This document shows, one piece after another, positions 34,028 to 46,382 of a DNA stretch of 64,000 nt (the first letter of the stretch is position 1; each line of letters opens with the position of its first letter). Position numbers and translations under genes: made by a program. The stretch is from Argopecten irradians. Lineage: Eukaryota; Mollusca; Bivalvia; Pectinida; Pectinidae. A model generated the notes under the pieces. It was given only the letters and a program-made list of their open reading frames with translations, did not search any database and had not been told where the DNA came from. The stretch spans positions 38,213,338 to 38,277,337 of the forward strand of contig NC_091134.1 of the NCBI RefSeq assembly GCF_041381155.1, written 5' to 3'.

Positions 34028-34370
34028 AAAATGAAACATGATGCCGAAGACACCGAACAACACAACCCACCTGGACATGTTATACTGAAAATGGGCGAAC
34101 CAGTCGTACAACTCTTGATATGCTGAGCGTTAAGCAGAAGCAGAAACTATCACGTTTTAGACATTGGTGTGTCTAGGCCAGTGGACAGAACCCAGAGCCT
34201 ACCTCATAATGCGAGCACTCAAATAAAGGTCAAAATTGAGGGGTGTCAAAGGAGACGTTTGGAGGAAGAAAGTCAGTTAAGAAGAAGAGAAAAGGTAATA
34301 TCATGAATTTACGATCATGCAATAGGGACAGCATGTACAATTCTAACGCTCTACCTGCAGAGTCCACAAA
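34028..34370 (-). mobile_element. SINE-like repeat, family B, partial
   Basis: It matches the copy at 18720-19035 in order and orientation (GCCGAAGACACCGAACAACA, GGTGTGTCTAGGCCAGTGG, TTTACGATCATGCAATAGGG). The 3' tail is missing. It lies in intron 1 of the PON pseudogene. Confidence 0.75.
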
Positions 34371-35004
34371 AGAATATATACAGTGTATCGATTTTTGAAA
34401 ACCCGGAATAGTCAACAAACTGTGACGAATCTTTCTTACACAATATATAATCATGGCTATTGGCCAACGTAAACATTATTAAAGGATGATATAGTAAGAC
34501 AAATAAATGTTCTTACTAATACCGAGTACAAGATGAAGCTATACTCGATAACACTGCGACTATGATGATGGTCCAGAGAGTCGACATCTTCTACTCTCTA
34601 GATACAACACCAGGACAGGGTTCAACACTTGGTATCTCGTGACACACTTAGAACAACATCATCCTATATGTGTGGACACACCATCTGAGTGGATTTTAGA
34701 TAGGATGCATGTTCATGCACAATTTTCTCAAACAAATAGATAAAAATACGAAAATTAACAAGAAAAAAACTAGAAAAAAATAAAATGAAATAGGCACCTA
34801 ATTGCATGACTGCATTTGTTATTCGCTACCGATAATACGATGTGACCATCTGAGTTGATTTATATGTATGATGCATGCTTATGCACATATAGACAAAATT
34901 TACATCCAAAATAAATATATTATATAACATAAGTTATTAAGACCACATCAGCGTGTTAAGGTATCCAAAACTTGAGCGTGGTTAAGTTATCAAGAGGGCT
35001 TACA

Positions 35005-35430
35005 AATAGGGGACAAAAATACCTACAAATAAAATCCTAACAAAGGACAAAAAGTTACTACAAATCAATTCATAACATAGGACAAAAAGTAACTACAACT
35101 CAACTCATAACAAAGTATAAAAAGTAACTACAACTCAACTCCTAACATAGGACAAAAAGTAACTACAACTCAACTCCTAACATAGGACAAAAAGTAACTA
35201 CAACTCAACTCCTAACATAGGACAAAAAGTAACTACAACTCAACTCCTAACATAGGACAAAAAGTAACTACAACTCAACTCATAACAAAAGACAAAAACT
35301 GACTACAAATCAAATCCAAACAAAGGACAAAAATTTACTACGTATCAAATCATAAATAGGGCGAAAAGCAACTACAAATCAACTCCTAACAAAGAACAAA
35401 AAATATAACAATTCAACTCTTAAAAAAGGA
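35005..35430. repeat. 35-bp minisatellite upstream of PON copy 2
   Basis: About 11-12 units are present, the central ones (35106-35280) nearly identical: CTAACATAGGACAAAAAGTA plus 15 bp. It is positionally and partly sequence-homologous to the 40-bp array upstream of copy 1. Confidence 0.93.
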
Positions 35431-36348
35431 CAAAAATATACTACTTAAAAAGTATATATATCTGAATCGAAATATCGACATTATCCGAGAAGAACTCGAA
35501 ATAATTTTATTATGTCCTGCCAATTTTAAACGCTTATGCATCATATACACTAGAACAGAGAATAGTAGGTACGGAAATGAAGATGTTGAATAGTCAATTA
35601 CATTTGTATTTGTACATAAATTAAACATTATTTACCGCTGATTGATTTGAGGTTTTCCCTTCAGCTTGACCTCTATATCCAGACTTCTTTTCATCAGTTT
35701 GAAAAGTATAAATTGGCAAACTGACAATTATTTATCTTGGGCGTTCTGAGATTCACGTTGGTTTCTTCTTGTTTATTTTGACGATGTCATTCAGTTGCTG
35801 GACATTGTTATCAAAGATTTTTTTTAGTGTGCTTCCCGCTTTTGTTAAAAGTACTGCGTGGTTGCTCGTTGGAGTGTTGAAAAATACACCACTAGTGGTC
35901 TTTTTTTTAACTGAGTGAGTTTGATTTACCAGAATTTTACCTAATTAGGTTAGGGTTTAACACATTGTCTTGCAAACGTAACGATGCGAAAAATATATAG
36001 ATAACAGTTTAAATTGTGCAATTATGTTTTCATTTAGTTTGTATTTCATTCACAATAGTTACATTCGTGGTCCAATTCTCGCGCTACGATAAAAAACAGT
36101 GTACATAAGAGAATGTCGATTCATCCCAAACAAGTGGATTTTATTAAAAAAAGAAATTAATGACCCAAGTTGGAAAAATATCATATATGAACAAACTACC
36201 ATTCAATCATCGAAGACATTTCTGAAATCCCACAACGCAATCTACCTCAAATACACTTTCCATTGTTAACATAAAACACATGTACTTGATGAGATAGACC
36301 GCTACTGTTTGATGTTAAAGTGAATATTGTAAGTTTACGCATTAAAAG
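35431..36348. other. Spacer between PON copies 2 and 3
   Basis: No gene is seen. It contains the duplicated downstream flank also present near 19740-20340 and 27830-28330. An AATAAA on the minus strand (36140-36145), about 205 nt past the copy 3 stop, is a candidate polyadenylation signal. Confidence 0.6.
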
Positions 36349-39300
36349 TCAGTCTGTGTAAGTGACATTACAGAGGACGAGTTGTGTTGCTAATGTGCCA
36401 GCTAACATTCGTCCATTGTATATAGAAGCCACAGTGGAACCCGTCATTCTTGTTCCAGGATCCATGTATACTTCCACCACATCGGTAAAACGACCACCAG
36501 AGGTCGCTACCTTCAGGACCTATGACAACAGAGAGAATAAGTTGTGTATACAAATCAATCATTTGTTTTTACGAGCATATGTATATTAATTCATACACAC
36601 ACTAATCTGCGTCGATCAATAGCCAAAACAGTGATGATGTTTGCACTAACCTGTAACCTCTAACAAAATAGTGACGATGTACACAATTACTTATGATGAA
36701 GAACACACCAACCTGTGACGGAGTCATGGTACTTCCGTACTGAGCGTCGTGTACAATGATCTGGTGGTAGCGAGGATGACAGCCGATCCACAAGTCTCCT
36801 GTCAGTCTGTCCACCTCTATGTTGTCCATAGTAGTGTCTAGAAATAAGTCCTGTAAAACATACCTCAAAAATACAAAATAATTATGACAATCAAAATAAC
36901 TTGTCGTAATTTGAAGTTTTTGCTGTTTTTAGAAAAGTAAACAATTGAACATTTTCCAATATAAATAAAATTGTACCTTTACTTGCTTTATCTGTGTGAT
37001 GCGATTTTACATTATTATACTAAGTGACTCAAAGGCATTTATCATTAACACTTACCTCTATAAATTTGATGTCATTGTTATCAAGAATTTCGTAAGATTT
37101 CAACTGGTATGCACCACCATTAGCGACATAAAGAACCCTGAAAAAGAAGAATAAGGTAGTATTTTAGGTAAATATATTCAAAGTCAATGTCTTCCCATTC
37201 ATAGTCCGTTGCTTGAAGATATCATTGCATAATTGCTTGTGATTTTCTGAAACCAATTGATCGTTGGCTTGAAAAATGGTTATGACGACTCTTTGTGCAG
37301 TTATATACAGTTATGATTTGAAAAGAAAACATATTATTTATATGTTGATTGACCAGAAGCATCATTTAGTACCGATAAACGGAAATTTGTAATTTTGAAT
37401 TATCTGCGTAATGAAATCATCGGAATCGTTTGTTTTGTAGGTATATTAGATATAGACCTGCGCCGTAAGACTTACTTTCCATCCGGGGATTTGTTGATAC
37501 CGTTTGGTACGTGTAGACCTGATGCTACACTACGGACACTGGCGCCATCGTAGAACATGACCTCTCCAAGTGACAGCATGAGTCTATGTTCCAGCTTCCT
37601 TAGTAGAGGCCGAGAGGAATGAAGGATCTGAGTGACGTAGAAGGAATCCTCACCTACCATTGCCAGGTCGTTAATACTGAGCAGAGCAACATTTTGATTG
37701 TATCAAATTAGTTGATCTGCATGACCATTAAACATCTTATGGAATTGGGAGGTTAGAGTAATTACAATGGGCACAGCAACACGGGATTAAATTGGCACAG
37801 TATATCAATGGATATGTTGGACAAAAAGCTATTTTAATTTATTAAATTAATGGTTATATATGACAGATTTTAATGGGATCGGGTAAATAAAATAGTTATA
37901 ATAGGGAAATCTACCATTTAAATGTGATTATAAGGTTACACGTTTAGCTATAAAGATAAGATTAATAGTTATGTTGGAGATCATAAGATTTCAATCGGGC
38001 AGAAACACTATATACGACAAGGAAGACAATTAATGGCATCAAACAAATCTATCATGTGATTTTGTTTCATAGCTATAACATAACATATTATATGATTCCG
38101 TCACTTACGATCCCCATAAAGGACTTGTTATTGACTTCAAATGTACCAGAGACTTAGAACCACTCCTATAACGAAATACTTCCACTCTTTCCTCTTGGAC
38201 ATGATTGATCACCATCAGAGTTATTTCCCCTGTAGAACCAGGCAAAACAATACTTATATAAAAACAATAGTTTTAATATTAAATCTTGCCGAAAGTTTCA
38301 ACTTTTTTGTGTGAAATGATAACAAAAAGAAACATTGTTTTAATCCCAACTACAATTCAGAAGCACAATGTATGTTTATGACAAGCAATTATCACTTCAA
38401 AAGATCTATATCATATGCTATAGCCTTCAATAAAATTGTTTACGGGAGTACATACATCCGTAGGTTAACCCCGTTTTAATAGTAATTTTTATTAAAGAAA
38501 CATTTACTAATGTAAACAACAATTTATAACAGGTACCTGTGTCAGGGTTGGTCCATGTACTGATTCCATGGGGGCTGAAGGTAGCCATGTCCAATTTAGC
38601 TCCTATGATTTTTGCCTCTCTCACTGTTGGCGATAATTCATTCATGTCAAGCAGAAGTATCCGACCTTGTTTATTTGGATAAATTCCCTGTGTGATAAAT
38701 GAATATCTGATAGAATTAAGAAGTCAAAATGCAAATGGAGATATCTGTATTATAATTTTCCTCGTTACTGTTAGATTAGTTTTGGCATTGGTTGTGTTGA
38801 AATGGAGAGGAGACGAGAAGGTGACACAGCAGAAGTGGGCAGAGCAGAAAGCAAGGAAAGGAAGGGGGGGACAAAAAGAAGGAAGCTCAGAAAACGAGTA
38901 GTATAAAACAAGGAGAATAAAATCAGGTGATGGGGAAGGAAACGAGAGGCAAGAATGAAATATAGAAGGAACAAAGAAATTGACAAGAGGATACAAATGG
39001 AATGACGAAAAACAGGGGAGATAAAAGGGAAGGAGGGGAGAAGAATAATCGGATAAAGTGTCAGAAAAACAGAGAGGGTAAAGGAGAAGGGATCAGAAGA
39101 GAATACTGAAGTGTATGATAAACGAGGTGAGAAAGTGAAAGTGAAAATACAATTAGGTGTAAGGACAACGTGTACAGAAGATGTAAAGGGAGGAATAAAA
39201 GTAATAGTTACAGAAGCGAGAAAGAGGGAATGGGAAATATATCTTTATTGTATGAAATGTTGGATAAAGGGGTAGAGGGAAAGGGAGGAGTGAAAAAGGG

Positions 39301-42300
39301 ATAAGGCGCAAAAGACATATTGGATGAGAAAAAGGAGGAGTAGAGAAGTAGCAGATGAAGTGAGTATAGGACAGAAGAAGAAGAGAACGGAAAAACAGAT
39401 AAAATGATGGATGAACATTAACAAATAAAAGGAGAGGATGAGACGAGGCTTCAAGAGAACTAAAGGAGAGAAAATGATGATGGAGAGTTGAAAAGTGGAA
39501 TAATGTGAAGACGGAAGAAAGTGGGATTAGTGGAAAAGAAAAAATGGGGTGTGTTGTAGGGGGAACAAGAGTAGAGAAGGGAGGGTTGAGAGACGAATCG
39601 GATGAGGTGTGCACGAGGAACACGGGTAGAGAAGAGAGAGGGTGAGAGACGAATCGGATGAGGTGTGTAGTAGGAACAAGAGTAGAGAAGAGAGGGGATC
39701 AGTGACGAATCGGATGAGGTGTGTAGTAGGAACAATGGTAGAGAAGAGAGGTGATGAGAGACGAATCGGATGAGGTGTGTAGTAGGAACAAGAGTAGAGA
39801 TGAGAGGAGATGAGAGACGAATCGGATGAGGTGTGTAGGAGGAACAAGGGTAGAGAAGAGAGGGGATCAGTGACGAATCGGATGAGGTGTGTAGGAGGAA
39901 CAATGGTAGAGAAGAGAAGGGATCAGTGACGAATCGGATGAGGTGTGTAGGAGGAACAATGGTAGAGAAGAGAGGGGATCAGTGACGAATCGGATGAGGT
40001 GTGTAGTAGGAACAATGGTAAGAGAGAGAGGAGGGGATGAGAGACGAATCGGATGAGGTGTGTGGAGGAACAATGGTAGAGAAGAGAGGGGATCAGTGAC
40101 GAATCGGATGAGGTGTGTAGGAGGAACAATGGTAGAGAAGAGAGGGGATCAGTGACGAATCGGATGAGGTGTGTAGGAGGAACAATGGTAGAGAAGAGAG
40201 GGGATCAGTGACGAATCGGATGAGGTGTGTAGGAGGAACAATGGTAGAGAAGAGAGGGGATCAGTGACGAATCGGATGAGGTGTGTAGGAGGAACAATGG
40301 TAGAGAAGAGAAGGGATCAGTGACGAATCGGATGAGGTGTGTAGGAGGAACAATGGTAGAGAAGAGAGGGGATCAGAGACGAATCGGATGAGGTGTGTAG
40401 GAGGAACAATGGTAGAGAAGAGAAGGGATCAGTGACGAATCGGATGAGGTGTGTAGGAGGAACAATGGTAGAGAAGAGAGGGGATCAGAGACGAATCGGA
40501 TGAGGTGTGTAGGAGGAACAATGGTAGAGAAGAGAGGGGATCAGAGACGAATCGGATGAGGTGTGTAGGAGGAACAATGGTAGAGAAGAGAGGGGATCAG
40601 TGACGAATCGGATGAGGTGTGTAGGAGGAACAATGGTAGAGAAGAGAGGGGATCAGTGACGAATCGGATGAGGTGTGTAGGAGGAACAATGGTAGAGAAG
40701 AGAGGGGATCAGTGACGAATCGGATGAGGTGTGTAGTAGGAACAATGGTAGAGAAGAGAGGGGATCAGTGACGAATCGGATGAGGTGTGTAGTAGGAACA
40801 ATGGTAGAGAAGAGAGGGGATGAGAGACGAATCGGATGGAGGTGTGTAGAGGAACAATGGTAGAGAAGAGAGGGATCAGAGACGAAGGATGAGGGTAGGA
40901 GGAGAGACAATGGTAGAGAAGAGAAGGGATCAGTGACGAATCGGATCGTGAGGTGTGTAGGAGGAACAATGGTAGAGAAGAGAGGGGATGAGAGACGAAT
41001 CGGATGAGGTGTGTAGGAGGAACAATGGTAGAGAAGAGAGGGGATGAGAGACGAATCGGATGAGGTGTGTAGGAGGAACAATGGTAGAGAAGAGAGGGGA
41101 TCAGTGACGAATCGGATGAGGTGTGTAGGAGGAACAATGGTAGAGAAGAGAGGGGATGAGAGACGAATCGGATGAGGTGTGTAGTAGGAACAAGAGTAGA
41201 GAAGAGAGGGGATCAGGGACGAATCGGATGAGGTGTGTAGGAGGAACAAGAGTAGAGAAGAGAGGGGATGAGAGACGAATCGGATGAGGTGTGTAGTAGG
41301 AACAAGGGTAGAGAAGAGAAGGGATCAGAGACGAATCGGATGAGGTGTGTAGGAGGAACAATGGTAGAGAAGAGAGGGGATGAGAGACGAATCGGATGAG
41401 GTGTGTAGAAGGAACAATGGTAGAGAAGAGAGGGGATCAGTGACGAATCGGATGAGGTGTGTAGGAGGAACAATGGTAGAGAAGAGAGGGGATGAGAGAC
41501 GAATCGGATGAGGTGTGTAGGAGGAACAAGGAAAGAAGGAAGTGAGGAGAATATGAGGAAGTGTGGGAAGAACGATGGTAAAGAAAGAGTGAGAGAAGAG
41601 AACAACGGTAACGTGGACTGAGGAAGAGTAAGGGAGTTAAAAATGGGTGAAGGTGTACGAGTAACGAAGGAAAACAAAAGAGCAGGAGAGTCATGAATGA
41701 GTAAGTATCACACATAACAAATTCAACTCACGGATGATATAAATGTCAGTCCACTAGGCAAAATAGTAAGGTCTTCGGATCCACCATCTAACAAACAAAA
41801 ATGAATATGTCTTTATAAATAAATGTCTAGATGTGTAACATAAGACTCTTTCATATGTGAAGGTGAAGGATAGGGTTATTCTTCCCGGGGGTCACAAAAT
41901 GTTGTACATGTATAACTCGAGGCTTGCCGAGGGTTTTATAACATTTTGTGATCCCGGGGGTAGAATATATCTATACTTTGTATCCGCATATGAAAAAAAG
42001 AATGTTTCCCTCATACAATTTATGCCATTTATTGCAATTCTGCAACTAGAATATCCCACCAGTTTGAAATGAGTTTGCCTGCAAGTCAATTCTCCAAACA
42101 TGAAAATTGCGTTTTATTTTCAACGCAAATTCTACTGTCGCCGTGACATCACCAGGCTGTATTGCATGGGTAGCCATGTAATACAGCCTCAGAGTGTTAT
42201 GTTTGAGACCAGCTAGTGTTACACCCGTAGGTATAAGAGAATAAGTCATATGCATCATCAACTATAATTACAGGTATATCAGCTCATGATATGAAATTGG

Positions 42301-43674
42301 TCGTATTATAGTTTTAAAACATGTTCATGTTTTACCCGAGTTCAACACGAAATTTTATTCGCATATTTAACCTTAATTTGTATTCATTAGCACCTGTATA
42401 ATGTAGAGAGACATTAACGTTTTCTGTTCATCTCTGCCTTGCAGGTAGGACATTAGGATAAAAGGTGACTATTTTGTCTGACCAACTTTTTTCTTTCTTT
42501 CTAACGCATCCCTTGATACATCCTCATGTTCGGCATTCAGTTGAGTGTTTCCTAGTGTGAGGAAGGCTCTAGGTTCCGCCCCTAGCCGAGATATACCATA
42601 TATATTTATCAAAGTTGTAGATTCTGCTTCTGCTTTTAACAGTCATCATACAGAGACAAGGGACGACTGATTTGCCCGTTGTCAATGTGACCGGGGTGTA
42701 GTGTTTGCTGTTGGATGTCTATGTCAACATGCTGCAGTGAGAAAAGCACTTTGCAATGACAAAAAGTTCCACTATCACAAATATATACAATACGATGATA
42801 TTGCAAACTAAAACACAAAAGCTCTTTTACACACAGCATAAATGATCTTGGCTCACCACGGGACTTTTCACATTTGTGATATTTAATGACCTCTGCCAGA
42901 TGACTTACCAGCGCCATCTAGTTCCACACACGGACCCGGAGCATGTCGAGTTATGACGTCATACCTTTCGTAGTGCATAAAGAAACTGAAAATCAAAACG
43001 TATTTTACTAATATAGGAAAATCGAAATCGAAAAATCACTGTAACAAAACGTCTATCAAATTAAATAAGAAAGACACACTGCTGCAGAGAAGTATCGGCG
43101 TAAGAATTTTATTGTAAAGCAAGTGAAAATATCTTTTTGACTAAGCTTACATTGAAAATTACGTAATTTGAGACAAATATCTGTGATTTTGTAAGTGATA
43201 ACATAAGATAATAGTACATAATGCTTGTATCTTGTATCTTGTATCTTGATCATAAAGAAGCAGGGGAAAACATGATCAATTATGTCATTGCAACAAATTA
43301 TGACGCCATGTTTGGGGTCTGCTTGTTGATGTATTGAACTTGTTGTCACTATGAATGTGTGCTACGGGACTATCTATCAGGATTATATGGCTAATTTTAC
43401 CATCTGATTATGTTAGTAACTGTCCTTTAAATGTTCACCTATCACGCTTATCAATTCCTTTATAGCTAACGAACTTTGCCAGATACTTTACCTTGAAAAC
43501 CATCCAACGTGAAACCTGTAAATAATCGGCGATCACTTAAACATCAGACCGATAATGTAAGGCAGATAGACAGATAGAATTTATAATTGTAAAATGTACT
43601 TACTAATATCGGATACCAAATCGAGCTATACCCGATAGCACTGCAACTATGATGATGGTCTGGAGAGTCGACAT
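36349..43674 (-). CDS. PON: Paraoxonase/arylesterase (PON family), copy 3, 9 exons, 355 aa
   Basis: Exons: 43604-43674, 42909-42985, 41732-41787, 38537-38687, 38109-38229, 37476-37676, 37056-37137, 36713-36850, 36349-36519. Every junction is GT-AG, in the same phases as copy 1. The coding length is 1,068 nt (355 residues, the length of human PON1). Visible PON signatures: GGSEDL (calcium ligands), SPHGIST and VINHV (histidine dyad), INDL, VPNGIN, MDNIEVD and GDLWIGCHP, with both disulfide cysteines (GPCVEL near the start, LVLCNV near the end). The N-terminus is a hydrophobic signal-anchor-like segment. The enzyme is expected to be a calcium-dependent lactonase/arylesterase on the secretory route. 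Intron 3 is swollen by a 2 kb polypurine minisatellite. The 5' flank differs from copies 1 and 2 from about 13 bp before the ATG, so expression may differ. Confidence 0.96.
38700..39589. repeat. Purine-rich (GA) tract in PON copy 3 intron 3
   Basis: Nearly 900 bp is strongly A+G on the plus strand and so C+T on the transcribed-sense strand. Shorter GA-rich stretches sit in intron 3 of copy 1 (about 23990-24210) and copy 2 (about 33340-33480). The bias is therefore ancestral to the cluster. Confidence 0.85.
39590..41530. repeat. 56-bp polypurine-biased minisatellite, ~35 units
   Basis: Units contain AATGGTAGAGAAGAGAGGGG then GACGAATCGGATGAGGTGTG, period 56. A few units have indels, mostly between 40010 and 40960. 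Two-state positions recur across units (GATCAGTGACG or GATGAGAGACG; AGGAGGAAC or AGTAGGAAC), giving a readable variant map. Neither strand shows a gene. Long minus-strand ORFs arise only because the unit lacks stop codons. Confidence 0.97.
41877..41966. mobile_element. Foldback MITE core in PON copy 3 intron 2
   Basis: Arms of about 43 bp: TTCTTCCCGGGGGTCACAAA on the left and its inverse on the right (TTTTGTGATCCCGGGGGTAG), meeting near CTCGAGGCTTGCCGAG. A second small hairpin, AGGCTGTATT/AATACAGCCT, lies at 42153-42189. Confidence 0.85.
42430..42790 (+). mobile_element. SINE-like repeat, family B, diverged
   Basis: It contains AGGCTCTAGGTTCCGCCCC, AGGGACGACTGATTTGCCCG and AAAAAGTTCCACTATCAC, matching 6640-6840 in order. 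It lies in intron 2 of PON copy 3. Confidence 0.7.
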
Positions 43675-44116
43675 CCTCCACTCTCTCGTTATAATTTACA
43701 TCCACTAAGCCGATGTGAGAACGAGTGGTTAATGTGAACTCTAGCGGGGTTCATCTCAAAATGAAATGGTTTATGTTTATTCAAAGTCACTTTTTCTCTA
43801 TGGTTGTCTACATCCAGCATGCATTTCACCTATTAATTACTATTCTTTGCGTGCACGCATGTATTGTTTGTATTGCTAATTAGATTAAGCACCGGTAATT
43901 ATAAGTTCCCTGATTGGAAATTATATTTATCAAATAATTCAAAATGGGAACATAAAAAGAACGGATTTATTTTCTAAGTAAAAGAACATTGCACGATTTG
44001 AACATTATTTTGAATATTCTGTATCATTCAAGACACTTCACATTAACATAAAACTATCTTCTGCTTCGAAATATCTTTAGTACAATATATATATATAAAA
44101 AGCAGACACGCTAGAC

Positions 44117-44156
<40 letters not shown>

Positions 44157-44895
44157 TATATTGTTGTCTGTGTGAAGGCTGTCCTATCCCGTGTATGTAT
44201 ACAATATACAATGTACTATCGACACACAGAGGCTTGATAAATTTCTATAACGACGAATGTAATTAAAACATAGGAACATGTCATGATTGATAAAATACAG
44301 TAGAATTTTTTTCAAGGTGTCGAACAAATCCTTCGGTCCGGATTTTTTCTCCTATATAATATTATTAATAATCTAACTACTAATTAGCCGACGTTTTATG
44401 AGTCGATTTATTCTATGAGTCGAGGTTAATTGGACAGTCCATTTATTATATAGCTGTTTCTGTTAATGCTTATCGGGTCTGCAGTACATCCATGTATATT
44501 AAATCTTGCCGCGGCTGAGACGCGCGGTGTTACCTGTACATGTATGCAGACCACGTTTCTGCATCAATACGAAGTCCTTATGATTATGTTAACAGCTGCA
44601 TTAGTCGCACAAAGTGTTGAGATTTTGTTTATAGATTAGTATATTTAACTTGTGTACATGTAATTGCTTGCATAACAATTCGCCACATTTCATCTTATGC
44701 AGTGATTCGTTAAATACACATGGTAGGCAGTGATCCGTTCAGTTGATTTTATCGCAGGAAGAAAGTTTTTGAAAAAAAAACCTTGAAAACTTGTGACAAC
44801 ATCAATAACACCACAAGTATATGCACTGTCTAGACCCAGAAGGTAGCTGATTCGACGGAAATTTTGTGGGTCATTGTCTACAATTTATAAGTCGA
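43675..44895. other. 5' flank of the PON cluster
   Basis: No gene is seen. Similarity to the 5' flanks of copies 1 and 2 stops about 13 bp above the copy 3 ATG. A (TATCTTG)3 run occurs at 43229-43250 in the neighbouring intron, and a TA microsatellite at 44119-44160. Confidence 0.6.
44119..44160. repeat. (TA)n microsatellite
   Basis: About 20 TA dinucleotides, interrupted once by C. Confidence 0.97.
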
Positions 44896-45115
44896 TTAGT
44901 AAGGTTTTATTAGTTTAACGTCCTATTAACAACCAGGATCATGTAAGGACGTGCCAGGTTTGCTGGTGGAAGAAAGCCGGAGTACCTGGAGCAAAACCAC
45001 CAACAAAGCGGCCAGTAACTGCCCGACATGGGATTTGAAATCGCGACCCAGAGGTGGAGGGCTTGTAGTAATAATATGTCGAGACATCTTAACCACTCGG
45101 TCAACGGAGCCCCCG
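44896..45115 (-). mobile_element. tRNA-derived SINE, full length, perfect 11-bp TSD
   Basis: TTATAAGTCGA flanks both sides exactly (44885-44895 and 45116-45126). On the minus strand the head has GACCGAGTGGTTAAG (A box) and GCGATTTCAAATCCC (B-box-like). The tail is GTTGTTAATAGGACGTTAAA. It is about 220 bp. This copy and the one at 25817-26027 define the family. Confidence 0.93.
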
Positions 45116-45126
45116 TTATAAGTCGA

Positions 45127-46382
45127 AGTATACAACTATATAGTATATATAGCCCCTCCAAATTCGACTCATCGAGGTTTTACCGTGCATATATCTGTCG
45201 GGTTAGCGGTTAAGCTGTGTCAGTTAATGATGTTGAATTTATTTTTAAAAAAGGCGAAGGTGAGCAACTCAAAAAATTGATAAGACCCATGAATTTCAAT
45301 CGAATATTATTGAAATTTATAATACATAAGAAAATCAAAGCATCAAAATAATAATTACACAAAATAAAACCAAAAGCATGTGTGGGGGTTGCCAAACTCT
45401 ACCACAAAACTCGCTAGTGAAACTTGCAGGTTTGTATTATAACGAAAGTACGAATCAAAGGCTATGAATCGTATATGTATGGCTACCGATCTACTTTCAT
45501 ACGTAAGACACAGTGTACGAATTTCGAAAAAAAAAGTGAATTCGACGCTCAATTTTCATGCTCTATATCATCTTGATGATTTTAAGTCGTATTTATTATA
45601 TGAGAATGTGTGATACGAAGTCTCTAAATAAAGTGCCATTGAAGGTATTTCCATATTAAAGAACAGTGATTTACATGTGTAACCATAATTATTATAAGCA
45701 CTACTGTCATTGATTTTAATGGGTAATTTTATCAAATTACACGTAATTCTGATCCTTTTCTGCGCTTTATATAAAATCTAGTTATATGTGTATACAGTTT
45801 TATGTGTGACAATAAAATATATATTTTGCAATACTGACTGGTGAGTTGTTCAATTTACTGATTGATTTGAATACTTAAATGAACAAATTAATAAATGTTA
45901 TAATGCGTTTCAGTAGATAACAATAAACTGATGCTATGTTTTGTAATCATTTGAACGTACCTGTACCCATTTAGTCAAATGACACTGTCGACGGCGATAA
46001 TTAACATGGAGCAGTATTTATTGATTTAACTGTAATTCGTCTCCTCTTTTCGAATATTAATATCTATAAATACAAATGTAGGTGGGCGAAGATTTACCTA
46101 CCATTTCTTTTCAGAGAAACAAATAAAAAATTAAAGCATCCATATTTTACACAAAAATAAATAAAAATAAAAACATTGAATGCTCAGTAATTACAAAAAT
46201 TGCGTTATGTAAAAAAAAAAAGGTTATGAGTGATTAATAAATAAATAGGGAGGTACTGAAAATATAAATATTTTGCAAGATCGATGGTTCCTTTCATATA
46301 ATCATACAATTAAGCTTAGATAGGAATCCGTACTCTTTCAGAAGCGCAATGTATCAACATATAATCAAATCTCCCCAAAACC
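45127..46382. other. Intergenic AT-rich DNA, nothing recognised
   Basis: No supported exon, RNA gene or terminal repeat was seen. Short open frames lack splice-site or family support. Confidence 0.5.

Larger units (their letters stand above)
28540..34587 (-). pseudogene. Paraoxonase-like pseudogene, copy 2
   Basis: Exon matches: 34517-34587, 33843-33919, 33506-33552, about 32310-32439, 30506-30626, 30225-30425, 29823-29904, 29429-29566 and a piece of exon 9 at about 28540-28605. Exons 1, 2, 5, 6 and 8 remain open. Defects: a deletion removed the exon 3 acceptor (a new AG could restore frame with three codons fewer); exon 4 has a frameshift and has lost its donor; the exon 7 acceptor CAG became TCG; exon 9 is cut at both ends, losing the last 28 or so codons and the C-terminal cysteine. 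The exon 2 cysteine (C43 of copy 1) is arginine. The TATA box is degraded. Several independent hits make function very unlikely, although exons 5 and 6 still look clean, so the death may be fairly recent or conversion may refresh them. Confidence 0.93.

Noticed and set aside
38724-38996. 90-residue Pro/Ser/Phe-rich minus-strand frame
   Set aside because: Low-complexity product of the GA-rich tract in PON copy 3 intron 3.
39153-41715. Long minus-strand open frames rich in Ser, Pro and Leu
   Set aside because: They arise because the 56-bp purine-rich unit has no stop codon on the minus strand in any frame. They overlap one another in all frames and lie in intron 3 of PON copy 3.
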